Positions 8,609 to 16,058 are shown, counted from the stretch's first letter. The stretch is 64,000 nt of DNA from Deltaproteobacteria bacterium RIFCSPHIGHO2_02_FULL_44_16 (GCA_001798185.1 MGRM01000022.1:1-64000); one strand, 5' to 3'. The notes: generated from the sequence alone by a model not told the origin. Program-made: numbers and translations.

Positions 8609-9868
8609 ATGAAAAAAATGACGTTTCTTTTTCTGATGTTTATAACATTAGGAAATGCAAATCTGTTTGCTGAAAATCAAAATATCTCTCAAATACCAAC
8701 TGTTATTCTTCTCTCCTTTGATGGCGCTCGTCCTGATTATTTTACAAAAAAGACAGCTCCCAACATTACTCAATTCATGAAAAAGGGATGGAAGGGAGAA
8801 CTGACTTCTATTTTTCCATCAGAAACTTTTCCAAACCATACCGCTATCATCACCGGGTGCACTGCAGAAGAACACGGTATTGTGAGTAATCAATTTATCG
8901 ATGCGACGCGGGGGTCGTTCGCGTATGACATGGATCCTTCCTGGATACAGTGTGAACCCATTTGGGCAACGGCTCAAAAACATGGACTCAAAACAGCAGT
9001 GACCTATTGGCCTTTGCACGGCAAAGGGTCATGGAAAGGAATGAAACCGACGTACCAGAATGCCGTCGTTACAACTGATATTCGTGAAATTATTAAATTT
9101 GATGATGAAGCTAAATTTCAACAAATGCTGCAATGGCTTGATCTTCCCGCTGAGCAACGTCCCCATCTCATCTTTTCATGGTTTGCAGAAATTGACACTG
9201 TCGGACAAGCATTTGGTCCGCAATCACATGAAGTGCAAAAAGTGATAAAAAAATATGACTCGCTTTTTGGAAATTTTTTAACAGCGCTGCAGAAAAAACC
9301 TGACGCAGATCGCATCAATATTCTCATTGTCTCGGGTCATGGCATGGAAGAGATGCACTATAGCATGAGCCTCCCCTACCTTGGGGAAGAGCTTCGGAAA
9401 CAAGGCATGGACAACATCATCATCAAAGCTTCTGGAACCAATGCAAAAGTTCATGTAAAAAATTCTGCCGAAAAACGAAAAGCGCTGACGCTTCTGCAAG
9501 CCATGGCAAAAGAAAAGGGGGCGTTTCAAGTTTATGATGTTCAAGAGCTTCCGGACGCGTGGCATTCTACGCATAAACGAAGCGGTGATCTTCTCCTTAT
9601 TGGCAAAAATAAATTTTTCTTTCTTGAAAAAGCTTCAACAACTGAGTTTCTTACCGATGTTCGAGAACAGCATATTGGGAAACATGGATATCCGCCTGAA
9701 GACAAATCGATGCGCGCTGTTTTCTTTGCTCACGGTCCTCATTTTCCTCAGCAATCTGGAATTCGTCAGCTTCATATTACGGATATCGCACCGGCTATTA
9801 TCAAAATATTAAACCTTTCCCCACAACCCATAGACATAGCTGCAGACACTGTCCTTTCATCGCGTTAA
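8609..9868 (+). CDS. Secreted type I phosphodiesterase / nucleotide pyrophosphatase (ENPP-like)
   Basis: Predicted periplasmic hydrolase of phosphodiester or pyrophosphate bonds, alkaline-phosphatase superfamily. Start ATG at 8609 follows AGGGGGAT and gives a signal peptide (MKKMTFLFLMFITLGNANLF). Family motifs are LLSFDGARPDYF (first metal Asp), SETFPNHTAIITG with the nucleophilic Thr, EEHGIVSN, and later metal ligands in FAEIDTVGQAFG, SGHGMEEM and GKHGYPPEDKSM. An upstream in-frame extension to 8471 is encoded by repeat A2 and rejected. Substrate cannot be read from the sequence. Confidence 0.9.
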   Translation: MKKMTFLFLMFITLGNANLFAENQNISQIPTVILLSFDGARPDYFTKKTAPNITQFMKKGWKGELTSIFPSETFPNHTAIITGCTAEEHGIVSNQFIDATRGSFAYDMDPSWIQCEPIWATAQKHGLKTAVTYWPLHGKGSWKGMKPTYQNAVVTTDIREIIKFDDEAKFQQMLQWLDLPAEQRPHLIFSWFAEIDTVGQAFGPQSHEVQKVIKKYDSLFGNFLTALQKKPDADRINILIVSGHGMEEMHYSMSLPYLGEELRKQGMDNIIIKASGTNAKVHVKNSAEKRKALTLLQAMAKEKGAFQVYDVQELPDAWHSTHKRSGDLLLIGKNKFFFLEKASTTEFLTDVREQHIGKHGYPPEDKSMRAVFFAHGPHFPQQSGIRQLHITDIAPAIIKILNLSPQPIDIAADTVLSSR

Positions 9869-9983
9869 TGAAAACAAGTTGTATTGTGTTGCTCCACCGC
9901 AAAGAGGCTCAGCCTCTGAAATATAAATCACAGGTGCCAGACACTTTGGTACAAGTTATCGAAAAACAAGAAGCGTGAAAAAC

Positions 9984-10011
9984 AAAAAGCCCTTCGATTA
10001 ATGGGCTTTTT
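9984..10011 (-). terminator. Rho-independent terminator after tRNA-Asn
   Basis: AAAAAGCCC and GGGCTTTTT form a 9-bp stem with a 10-base loop just downstream of the tRNA 3' end on the minus strand. Because both flanks are A/T runs it could act in both directions, also ending the phosphodiesterase transcript. The rest of the 146-base gap (9869-10014) holds a small hairpin GAGGCTCAGCCTC and no gene. Confidence 0.75.
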
Positions 10012-10014
10012 GCT

Positions 10015-10327
10015 TGGCTCCGCAGGGCGGACTTGAACCGCCGACCCTCTGATTACACGACCTCCAATTGTTTCCAATTGGCGTGGACTATCTCTTCATC
10101 ACATCATAACTACGATGGATGGCGGGCGCTTGTGAGAGATTATTCTTATCGTCACTCTCTAGTCTCTGCACCTTCCTCTTGCCTTTAACATCAAGAGGCT
10201 TGGCTCAGGATTGGCATATGCAAGCGCACTTAGCTTCCCCTGAGTTCACCCGCTTTTCATCTCACTGTTACCAATGAGAGCTGCCTTATTGACAGTCAGA
10301 TGCTCTAACCGGCTGAGCTACTGCGGA
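10015..10327 (-). tRNA. trnN: tRNA-Asn(GUU) gene interrupted by a group I intron
   Basis: The 5' exon is 10327-10292 (36 nt) and the 3' exon 10055-10015 (41 nt, with encoded CCA). Joined, they give acceptor stem TCCGCAG/CTGCGGA, discriminator G, a normal D arm (AGCTCAGCCGGTTAGAGC), anticodon stem TCTGA/TCAGA with loop CTGTTAA (anticodon GTT), and a T arm with GGTTCAAGTCC. The anticodon-loop context GACTGTTAATC is that of tRNA-Asn. The intron falls between anticodon bases 2 and 3. If the intron is ignored, the loop misreads as CTGTCAA (Asp), so the splice sites matter. Confidence 0.9.
10056..10291 (-). ncRNA. Group I self-splicing intron in tRNA-Asn, 236 nt
   Basis: The 5' exon end CTGU pairs with GCAG in the intron, leaving a U.G pair at the 5' splice site (P1). 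P4 is CTCAGG/CCTGAG and P6 is CCTCTTG/CAAGAGG. The R and S core blocks are GGTGCAGAGACTAG and AAGAGATAGTCC, and P9 is CCAATTG-GAAA-CAATTGG. The last intron base is G. Two core blocks, CAATCCTGAGCCAA and AGGTGCAGAGACT, match the conserved core of the cyanobacterial and plastid trnL(UAA) intron, so I infer subgroup IC3. No open reading frame is inside. Confidence 0.88.
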
Positions 10328-10340
10328 ATATATAATTTTT

Positions 10341-10558
10341 TTAAAGAACAATTATTCCTGCATGTAATTCTCGATGACAATTTGCGCATAGCATGATGCA
10401 TTTTTCCAGTTCTTCTTTGATTGCCATCCAAGATCGAGTGTACCCTTTTCAGAGATACCAAAATTTTTCAAGTCCCTATTTAAATGATGAAATTCAAGAG
10501 CACCGGCACAACGACAATAACCGCAAATTTGAGTCGTTTCAATAGACATGTCAAACAT
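10341..10558 (-). pseudogene. HNH endonuclease gene with a frameshift
   Basis: The first half reads ICGYCRCAGALEFHHLNRDLKNFGISEKGTLDLG, the zinc-finger and His-His part of small HNH nucleases. The frame then goes wrong, but the shifted frame continues exactly as expected: WMAIKEELEKCIMLCANCHRELHAG, with the second CxxC and the final H. One base is therefore gained or lost near 10428-10436. It ends 13 bases before the intron-bearing tRNA-Asn on the same strand. Either a decaying homing-type nuclease or a sequencing error. Confidence 0.75.
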
Positions 10559-10571
10559 TGTTTCCCGCCTG

Positions 10572-10609
10572 TGGTAACTCTTATTACCATGTGGTAATTT
10601 AAATTACCA
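10572..10609. promoter_or_regulatory. Two TGGTAA-N6-TTACCA operator-like palindromes
   Basis: TGGTAA-CTCTTA-TTACCA at 10572-10589 and the fully symmetric TGGTAATTTAAATTACCA at 10592-10609 start 20 bases apart, two helical turns. They sit between the divergent HNH and GIY-YIG genes, 12 bases before the GIY-YIG ATG. This looks like a double site for a dimeric repressor; no regulator gene is adjacent. Confidence 0.5.
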
Positions 10610-10620
10610 AACACACTGAC

Positions 10621-10881
10621 ATGACGCTCCGACCAACTAAACACTTCATCTATATCCTTCAATCCAAAGACGGACGATACTATACTGGTTATACGACTGA
10701 TCTTGAACGTCGCTTCAAACAACATCAATCTGGTGTGGGTGGAAAATTTACGCGCTCTTTTGGAGCCACGAAAATTCTTTATCAGGAATCATTTTCCGAA
10801 AAATCGTTAGCGCTCAAACGCGAAGCAGAAATTAAACATTTCTCTCGGATAAAAAAAGAGGCTTTGGTGAAAGGTCAATAA
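10621..10881 (+). CDS. GIY-YIG (UvrC N-terminal/URI) domain nuclease, 86 residues
   Basis: A free-standing single-domain nuclease of the GIY-YIG superfamily, YhbQ-like. The motif is degenerate as FIYILQSKDGRYYTGYTTDLERRFKQH, with the catalytic Tyr and Arg, followed by the conserved Glu and KREAEIK region. 86 residues is the normal size for this group. It is divergent from the HNH remnant and ends 4 bases before the convergent helicase gene. Functions in this family are poorly known; DNA repair or mobile DNA are both possible. Confidence 0.85.
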   Translation: MTLRPTKHFIYILQSKDGRYYTGYTTDLERRFKQHQSGVGGKFTRSFGATKILYQESFSEKSLALKREAEIKHFSRIKKEALVKGQ

Positions 10882-10885
10882 AAAA

Positions 10886-12127
10886 TTATCTTCGAAATTT
10901 TCTTCGATGCCTGCTTGTTGGACGGCGTTCATGAAATGACTTTTTGACCTCAAGTTCAATATAAGGCGCCACACCAACGGCGGTACAGCGAGGAATTTTG
11001 GCATTGATCGTTTTTTCAATTCTCGTCACCATCATTCGATCCATCGGCGTTGCAATAGTCGACACTAAGCCCTTTGTTTTCATACGCGCTGTTCGACCTG
11101 CGCGATGAATGTATTCCTCAGTGGTCTGTGGAATGTCGAAATTAATAATGTGCTGAATGTTCGGAACGTCAATCCCTCGTGAAGCAATATCGGTTGCCAC
11201 GAGAATACGATGTTTTCCCGTTCGAAATCCCTGCAAAGCACTAATTCGTTGTGCCTGCGATTTATCGGAGTGAATCGTCGTCGCCGGATGCCCTTCTTTC
11301 TCGAGCATGCGACAGAGCCAGTTGGCATCGACTTTTTTACGGGTAAAAACGAGCGTGCTTCCAAGGTCTTGATGAAGCAGTGCTAAGAGACATTTCTTCT
11401 TCTGAGGAGTGTCCACCATATACAAGCGATGTTGAATCCCCTCTGCAGCTTTCCCCTTTGGCAAAATATCAACGCGATAAGGATCGGATAAATATTGGCG
11501 CGCTAACTGCTCTATGGGAGGGGGCATGGTGGCTGAAAACATCATGGTGTGCCGCTGTTTTGGAATTTTTTCCATGATTTTTCGAATTTGCGGCAAAAAT
11601 CCCAAGTCCAACATGTGATCTGCTTCATCGAGCACCACTTCTTCAATGCGATCGAGAGAGACATTTCGACGTTCCATGTGATCGTACAATCTTCCGGGCG
11701 TTGCGACGATAAGATCCGCGTTTTTTTTCAGATCCCGAATCTGAGGTCCCATTTTCACACCACCGATGAGACACACCGTGTTTAATCGATGGTGTTTTCC
11801 AAAAAGATCGAGGAAATTTTTTGTCTGCAGAGCAATTTCACGCGTAGGACAGAGGATTAAACCTCGAAGCCCCTTTCCATGCAAAAGGCGAGAGGCAATC
11901 GGAATCACAAAAGCAGCTGTTTTTCCAGAACCGGTCTGGGAAAGCCCAATAATATCTTTTCCCTCGAGTGCGGAGGGGATCACCGCCATCTGGATGGGGG
12001 TCGGATGAGCAAAACCGACCTTTCGGATCGATTCTAAAATTTTAGGGTCGAGATTCAGGGATTCAAAAGACTGCTCGGTCGTTTCAACTGGATGTTCACC
12101 CAAACGTGGAAGATCTTCTTTTTTCAT
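10886..12127 (-). CDS. DEAD-box ATP-dependent RNA helicase
   Basis: RNA helicase of the RhlE-like DEAD-box group, cytoplasmic, for RNA remodelling or ribosome assembly. Motifs in order: Q motif (FAHPTPIQ), SQTGSGKT (Walker A), PTREIALQ, ATPGRLYD, VLDEADHMLD (DEAD), FSATMPPP (SAT), LVFTRKK, ATDIASRGIDVPNI and HRAGRTAR. The C-terminus is short and basic (HERRPTSRHRRKFRR), as in many RhlE proteins. The ATG at 12127 (MKKEDLPRLGE) is used; an in-frame GTG at 12166 is possible, but neither has a strong ribosome-binding site. Confidence 0.93.
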   Translation of the reverse strand: MKKEDLPRLGEHPVETTEQSFESLNLDPKILESIRKVGFAHPTPIQMAVIPSALEGKDIIGLSQTGSGKTAAFVIPIASRLLHGKGLRGLILCPTREIALQTKNFLDLFGKHHRLNTVCLIGGVKMGPQIRDLKKNADLIVATPGRLYDHMERRNVSLDRIEEVVLDEADHMLDLGFLPQIRKIMEKIPKQRHTMMFSATMPPPIEQLARQYLSDPYRVDILPKGKAAEGIQHRLYMVDTPQKKKCLLALLHQDLGSTLVFTRKKVDANWLCRMLEKEGHPATTIHSDKSQAQRISALQGFRTGKHRILVATDIASRGIDVPNIQHIINFDIPQTTEEYIHRAGRTARMKTKGLVSTIATPMDRMMVTRIEKTINAKIPRCTAVGVAPYIELEVKKSFHERRPTSRHRRKFRR

Positions 12128-12319
12128 TTGGCTGTCTTTACACCATCTTTGGTGAATCACAAACACATTTCACATGAACCTTTCTTTTCATCTTCTTGGA
12201 TCTAAAGAGAGATAATTTCTTTTTTCCACAAATTCAATTAAAACAGAATAAAATCATAGAGTTATACACCCCCCCCCGATCCTTTTCTTGAAGGAGAATA
12301 TTTTGAAACCGAAATCAAG

Positions 12320-12565
12320 GTGGATATCAGAATTATTACCGCATCGAATAAGGAAGAATTCTTTGCTCATGAAATCAAGAAGTTAGATGAAAAAAATCGT
12401 TCTTTTGATGAATGCCTTACTGAATTTGAAGAAGTGATTCTTCGAAAAACACTTCAGCAATATCGCGGCAACATCAGTCAAACCGCAAAAGAGCTTAAAA
12501 TCCCACGACCACGACTCTATCGTCTCATGAAAAAATTCGCCCTCAATCTCGAGGAGTTTCATTAG
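12320..12565 (+). CDS. Fis-type HTH protein, apparent remnant of an NtrC-family regulator
   Basis: The C-terminal 45 residues (FEEVILRKTLQQYRGNISQTAKELKIPRPRLYRLMKKF) are a Fis-type DNA-binding helix-turn-helix, as at the end of sigma-54 activators. The N-terminal residues (VDIRIITASNKEEF) resemble the AAA+ strand KVDVRIIAATN of the same family, and that similarity continues upstream of the GTG start until a stop at 12290. This suggests an internal deletion of a larger regulator. The GTG at 12320 is weakly supported; a C-run (9 Cs) lies just upstream. It may still be expressed as a small DNA-binding protein. Confidence 0.6.
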   Translation: MDIRIITASNKEEFFAHEIKKLDEKNRSFDECLTEFEEVILRKTLQQYRGNISQTAKELKIPRPRLYRLMKKFALNLEEFH

Positions 12566-12636
12566 GGTCTTTTGCAAACACACCCTCAGAACGCTTAACA
12601 AAATAAACTATAGTCGTTTAACTTTCAACTGGGATA

Positions 12637-12816
12637 TTAGACCTCTTGCGTAACCCTGGGTGACACTCGTTGTCATTGCGAGCCCGAAGGGCGTGGCAAT
12701 CTCCTCTGTTTACTCGGGAGATCGCCACGCTTCGCTCGCGATGACATCCAAGTGTATCTCTTTGAAAACAAAAACTTTATAGGCTGGATTCTATTGAGGT
12801 TATGCAAGAAGTCTAA
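12637..12816. repeat. Palindromic element family B, copy B1, with outer inverted arms
   Basis: The inner core 12672-12745 runs from GTCATTGCGAGC to GCTCGCGATGAC, with an internal palindrome GGCGTGGCAATCTCC...GGAGATCGCCACGC. Outside it, TTAGACCTCTTGCGTAACC (12637-12655) pairs with GGTTATGCAAGAAGTCTAA (12798-12816) at 17 of 19 bases. A second core copy lies at 15974-16059. Together with the terminator below, this fills the 353-base gap after the Fis-type gene, which contains no other gene except the micropeptide. Confidence 0.75.
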
Positions 12817-12854
12817 TGTCGCCCGGAGAAGCGGCGTTTCCAAGGCAATGGAGG

Positions 12855-12892
12855 CTTGAAAAAAGAACGGCCTCTAGAATCCTAGAGGCCGT
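12855..12892 (-). terminator. Rho-independent terminator of the micropeptide gene
   Basis: ACGGCCTCTAG and CTAGAGGCCGT form a perfect 11-bp stem with a 4-base loop. On the minus strand it is followed by TCTTTTTTC. It lies 26 bases after the micropeptide stop codon. Confidence 0.85.
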
Positions 12893-12918
12893 TTATCTCA
12901 AAATACCTTCTCTTCCTC

Positions 12919-12966
12919 TTAACAACCGCATCCGCCTGGACGAGGTTTCTTGGTGTCTTTCGTCAT
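12919..12966 (-). CDS. Putative 15-residue micropeptide ending GGCGC
   Basis: ATG at 12966 opens a 15-codon frame, MTKDTKKPRPGGCGC, preceded by AAGGAGG five bases upstream. A sigma-70-like promoter (12989-13017) and a strong terminator (12855-12892) bracket it, giving a complete transcription unit of about 130 bases. The basic N-terminal half and Cys-x-Cys end might bind metal or be a precursor for modification. I know no family for it. No maturation enzyme gene is adjacent; the upstream gene on the same strand is an unknown membrane protein. Confidence 0.6.
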   Translation of the reverse strand: MTKDTKKPRPGGCGC

Positions 12967-12988
12967 GCGCCCTCCTTTCTTGCAAAGA

Positions 12989-13017
12989 AAAGTAAGGCCT
13001 CGAAGAGGCGAAGTCAA
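12989..13017 (-). promoter_or_regulatory. Sigma-70-type promoter for the micropeptide
   Basis: TTGACT (13012-13017) and TACTTT (12989-12994) are separated by 17 bases on the minus strand. Transcription would start near 12982, about 15 bases before the micropeptide ATG. Confidence 0.6.
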
Positions 13018-13056
13018 TGACCTCTCAAGGAGATTGAAAAAGAAGAGAGTTCTGCT

Positions 13057-13458
13057 TCAGAGATGATCATCAAACCATCGACGATTCATGAAGAGTCCAA
13101 GACTCGAGAAAAAAATGGGAAGAAGACCTATCAAGACGACGGTTCCATACACCGGCAAAAGAGAGAGCAGAAGAGAGAGCATCAGGGCAGAGGCCGCTTG
13201 CGCATCAAACAATCCCCACAACCGTCTTTTCATCAGACCAATGATGGCTTTGAGCGCAAAAGGAATACCAATAAGCAAACTCGGAGCGCCTGGAGTAAAG
13301 ATCAACTGACGAAAAAGTCCGCGTTGTAAAAAAACGTTCCAGTGCGGAAAAAAGAAAGGGGAGAAAAAAAACGGAAGAAGAAGAAAACCAACTAAAACCA
13401 TGAGCGCAACCCAAATGCCAAGTGGTTTATGAGCGATTTTCATCTTGAGGAAGTTCAC
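13057..13458 (-). CDS. Hypothetical small integral membrane protein, 133 residues
   Basis: No family recognised. About four hydrophobic segments are visible: PLGIWVALMVLVGFLLLPFF, a middle one around SLLIGIPFALKAIIGL, ASALMLSLLLSLLPVYG and VVLIGLLPIFFSSLGLF. Short basic loops (KRRLWG, NRRWFDDHL) separate them. It is divergent from the RNHCP gene with 24 bases between starts and is followed on the same strand by the micropeptide promoter. Confidence 0.7.
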   Translation of the reverse strand: MNFLKMKIAHKPLGIWVALMVLVGFLLLPFFFSPFFFPHWNVFLQRGLFRQLIFTPGAPSLLIGIPFALKAIIGLMKRRLWGLFDAQAASALMLSLLLSLLPVYGTVVLIGLLPIFFSSLGLFMNRRWFDDHL

Positions 13459-13482
13459 GTTTCCCCTTTATAGTGGGAAATC

Positions 13483-13818
13483 ATGTCTCTTCCTACCAAA
13501 AAATTTCGCGTTCTTAATGAAGGATTTGTCTGTGATCATTGCGGGAAATCAATTCTTCCGACTTCTCATGGCACGCCACGCAATCACTGTCCCTTCTGTC
13601 TTTATTCCAAACATGTCGATGTGAATCCCGGCGATCGCTCCAACCATTGCAGGGGGCGTATGAAACCAATCGGGGTCGAAATGGAAGGGAAACGCGGATA
13701 CATGATTCATCATCGTTGCCTTCAATGTCACGCAGTGCAGCGTAATCGTGCGGTCATCAATGATCCTCAAGCAGATGATTTTGAAATGTTACTGGAACTC
13801 TCCCAAAAAAAAATTTAA
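13483..13818 (+). CDS. RNHCP-domain protein
   Basis: A 111-residue zinc-finger-like protein named for its RNHCP motif. Visible metal-ligand pairs are CDHCGKS, RNHCPFCLYSKHVD, SNHCRGRM and HRCLQCHAVQRNR. The family is widespread in bacteria and its biochemical role is not established; nucleic-acid binding is a guess from the Cys/His pairs. The length is typical. Start ATG at 13483 has a weak upstream GGGAAA. Confidence 0.9.
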   Translation: MSLPTKKFRVLNEGFVCDHCGKSILPTSHGTPRNHCPFCLYSKHVDVNPGDRSNHCRGRMKPIGVEMEGKRGYMIHHRCLQCHAVQRNRAVINDPQADDFEMLLELSQKKI

Positions 13819-13967
13819 GAAAATTATTTCATCATGTCAGCCTGCGTCATTTCTACGACGCGACAAGCCTTGTGATCACTTTCTCTGTTCTGAATACTTC
13901 ACACCATCGATGTTGATGTTCCCTTTAACAGCTCCCACATGATGTGTGGGGTGCAAGGAGGTATCAG

Positions 13968-14144
13968 ATGGATACGGTAAAAATCAGTAGTTTGTTGTTG
14001 CTCATCGGAGGTTTGGTCCACACCTTTCCACCGCTTGGGAAAAATCTGACCGCGATTTTTGGTGGCGATCCGCTCCTTCAAATCGGAATTGGCGTCCTTT
14101 CGCTGATTGTGGGGTTCGTTACCTTGAAAAAAGCTTTGGCATAG
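13968..14144 (+). CDS. Small membrane protein, 58 residues
   Basis: Begins MDTVKISSLLLLIGGLVHTF with two hydrophobic helices (KISSLLLLIGGLVHTFPPL and LLQIGIGVLSLIVGFVTL) joined by a short loop. Start ATG at 13968 is chosen because of the strong AAGGAGGT 7 bases upstream; the longer frame from 13944 ignores it. A hairpin with CCCACA/TGTGGG lies just before the ribosome-binding site. It is followed by a clear terminator. Function unknown. Confidence 0.7.
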   Translation: MDTVKISSLLLLIGGLVHTFPPLGKNLTAIFGGDPLLQIGIGVLSLIVGFVTLKKALA

Positions 14145-14165
14145 AATTTCAAAATCCTTTAAAAC

Positions 14166-14193
14166 AAAGCCCTGGGCACTCCAGGGCTTTTTT
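14166..14193 (+). terminator. Rho-independent terminator
   Basis: AAAGCCCTGG, loop GCACT, then CCAGGGCTTTTTT. It ends the small membrane protein transcript 21 bases after its stop codon. Confidence 0.85.
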
Positions 14194-14303
14194 GTGTGTA
14201 CATGAAGAAAAGGAGAGATTCCAGTTGACGGTGTTACGATGGGTGTGAAACGTACAAGGCATCGATATCAGAGGCTGCTAAGCCTTGTGAGAAGACAGGC
14301 CCT

Positions 14304-16058
14304 ATGAAAAAAATTTTCCTCTTCCTCGTATTTCTTTTTTTCTCGAATTCCGTATTTGCGGACTTAACACCGCAACAACGGCTCGATGATGCAACACAAC
14401 TGATCAATCTCTATCTTCATCGCTATGCTCCCCTTACCTGGAAAGAAGAGCTTCTCGGTATCGAATTTGAAGAATTAGCAGAGACTCTTCGTGATCGAGC
14501 AGCGAGCGCCAAAAATGATCTCGAATTTTATGATGCTCTGCTTCGTTTTGTCAGCAGTTTACAAGATGCTCATCTCTTTGCGAATATTCCTTCAACACAT
14601 CGTTCTTTTTTGGGATTTAGTGTTGACGATTTCAATGGCGAAATCCTGATTACCGATATTGATCGACATCTTCTCTCCGAAGAAGCTTTTCCATTTCAAG
14701 TTGGAGACACGCTTGCTGCTCTCGATGAAAAACCAATTGATGATGTGCTTGAGACCTTGATGCCCTATCGCACCTTCGGACATACTCCTGCAAATCGAAG
14801 AATAGCCGCGATCTTTCTTACTTTTCGACCTCAAGCGCTTATCCCCTTTATTCCGCGTGGAAAAATTTCGGTCAAAGGAATTTCTTCAAAAAATGGAGAA
14901 GAGATCACTGCAGAATTAGAATGGAAACATCATGGCACTCCGCTCGCTGAATTTACAGAACGAGCAACTGCGATTCCTTTCTTGACGAAAGCGATAGCGC
15001 TCTCGAAAAATGACGTTCTCCGCACTTCGTTTCCTCTGCTCAGTCCTCAAGAACGATGGAGTGAAATCATCGCTGGAAATCTTTTTCCACACGACCCTTT
15101 CTTTCCTCCATGGGAAAGTTTTCACGTTCGCGAAACAGATCCTTTTGTTTCAGGAACGCTCGATTTTGCAGGAAAAAAGATTGGATTCATTCGCATTAAC
15201 ACCTGGTACTTTACAAACCTCGATCACATGATGGATGTTTTTCACTTCTTCGCGCGCGAAATTCAGTATTTTCAACAAAACACCGATGCTCTGATTATTG
15301 ATCAGGCTGGTAACGGTGGGGGGAATCCATGCATCATGGAGGCTGTTGCAGGAATGCTTATCCAAGGTCCTTTTCGAGGTTATGAATTTCGACTTAAAGC
15401 CACACGTCCTTGGCTCCTCGAATTTGAAAACGCACTCCAACAAATAAAAGAAGCAAAACTTTTCCATGAAGCAAAACTTTTTGAACAAAGCGTTGAAAAA
15501 ATTAAAATCGCTTTAAAAAATGGGTATGCATTTACAGATCCGTTCCCGATGTGTTCTTTGGATGGTCTTCTTCCGCAGCCAAAAATTGAAGGGAAACGCA
15601 TTTTGTATACCAAACCGATTCTTCTCTTAATCAATGAAACCGCTTGTTCAGCTGGAGATATGTTTCCCGCACTCCTTCAAGATGCTGGGGTTATGACCCT
15701 TGGTACTCGCACTGCTGGCTGCGGAGGACACATCGAAATCGTCGACAATTTGGGCTTTTCTGACTTAACCGTCTCGGTCACCGGCTCTTTGATCGTACGT
15801 CCAAAACCAACGTCATCTCACAATGGTCAGATGACCCGATATATTGAAAATATTGGGGTCACTCCTGATATTGAATATCCCATTACAGCAGAGGAATTTC
15901 GAAGTGGCTATGTGGGATATAAATCTGCAATTGAAGAGACGATTTTAAGTTTGATTGAACGCTCAATCGATGCGTCATTGCGAGAAGCTTCAGCGACGAA
16001 GCAATCTCCTGCAGACAGTGTTCACGAGAGATCGCCACGCCCTTCGGGCTCGCGATGA
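14304..16058 (+). CDS. Exported S41-family (tail-specific) peptidase with repeat-derived C-terminus
   Basis: Periplasmic serine peptidase of the C-terminal-processing type. Signal peptide MKKIFLFLVFLFFSNSVFA. A PDZ-like region follows (VGDTLAALDEKPIDDVLETL). The S41 core includes IGFIRINTWYF, ALIIDQAGNGGGNP and the nucleophile region LLINETACSAGDMFPALLQD with GTRTAGCGGH. The last 30 or so residues (from about SIDASLREASATKQS to PSGSR) are encoded by palindromic element B2, which also supplies the stop codon. The native end was therefore probably altered by insertion. Confidence 0.88.
   Translation: MKKIFLFLVFLFFSNSVFADLTPQQRLDDATQLINLYLHRYAPLTWKEELLGIEFEELAETLRDRAASAKNDLEFYDALLRFVSSLQDAHLFANIPSTHRSFLGFSVDDFNGEILITDIDRHLLSEEAFPFQVGDTLAALDEKPIDDVLETLMPYRTFGHTPANRRIAAIFLTFRPQALIPFIPRGKISVKGISSKNGEEITAELEWKHHGTPLAEFTERATAIPFLTKAIALSKNDVLRTSFPLLSPQERWSEIIAGNLFPHDPFFPPWESFHVRETDPFVSGTLDFAGKKIGFIRINTWYFTNLDHMMDVFHFFAREIQYFQQNTDALIIDQAGNGGGNPCIMEAVAGMLIQGPFRGYEFRLKATRPWLLEFENALQQIKEAKLFHEAKLFEQSVEKIKIALKNGYAFTDPFPMCSLDGLLPQPKIEGKRILYTKPILLLINETACSAGDMFPALLQDAGVMTLGTRTAGCGGHIEIVDNLGFSDLTVSVTGSLIVRPKPTSSHNGQMTRYIENIGVTPDIEYPITAEEFRSGYVGYKSAIEETILSLIERSIDASLREASATKQSPADSVHERSPRPSGSR

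Noticed and set aside
10056-10291. Reading the tRNA as tRNA-Asp with loop CTGTCAA
   Set aside because: That joins the 5' exon to the first intron bases. The group I splice sites (U.G at the 5' site, terminal G at the 3' site) give the tRNA-Asn loop CTGTTAA, which also restores the Asn-type context.
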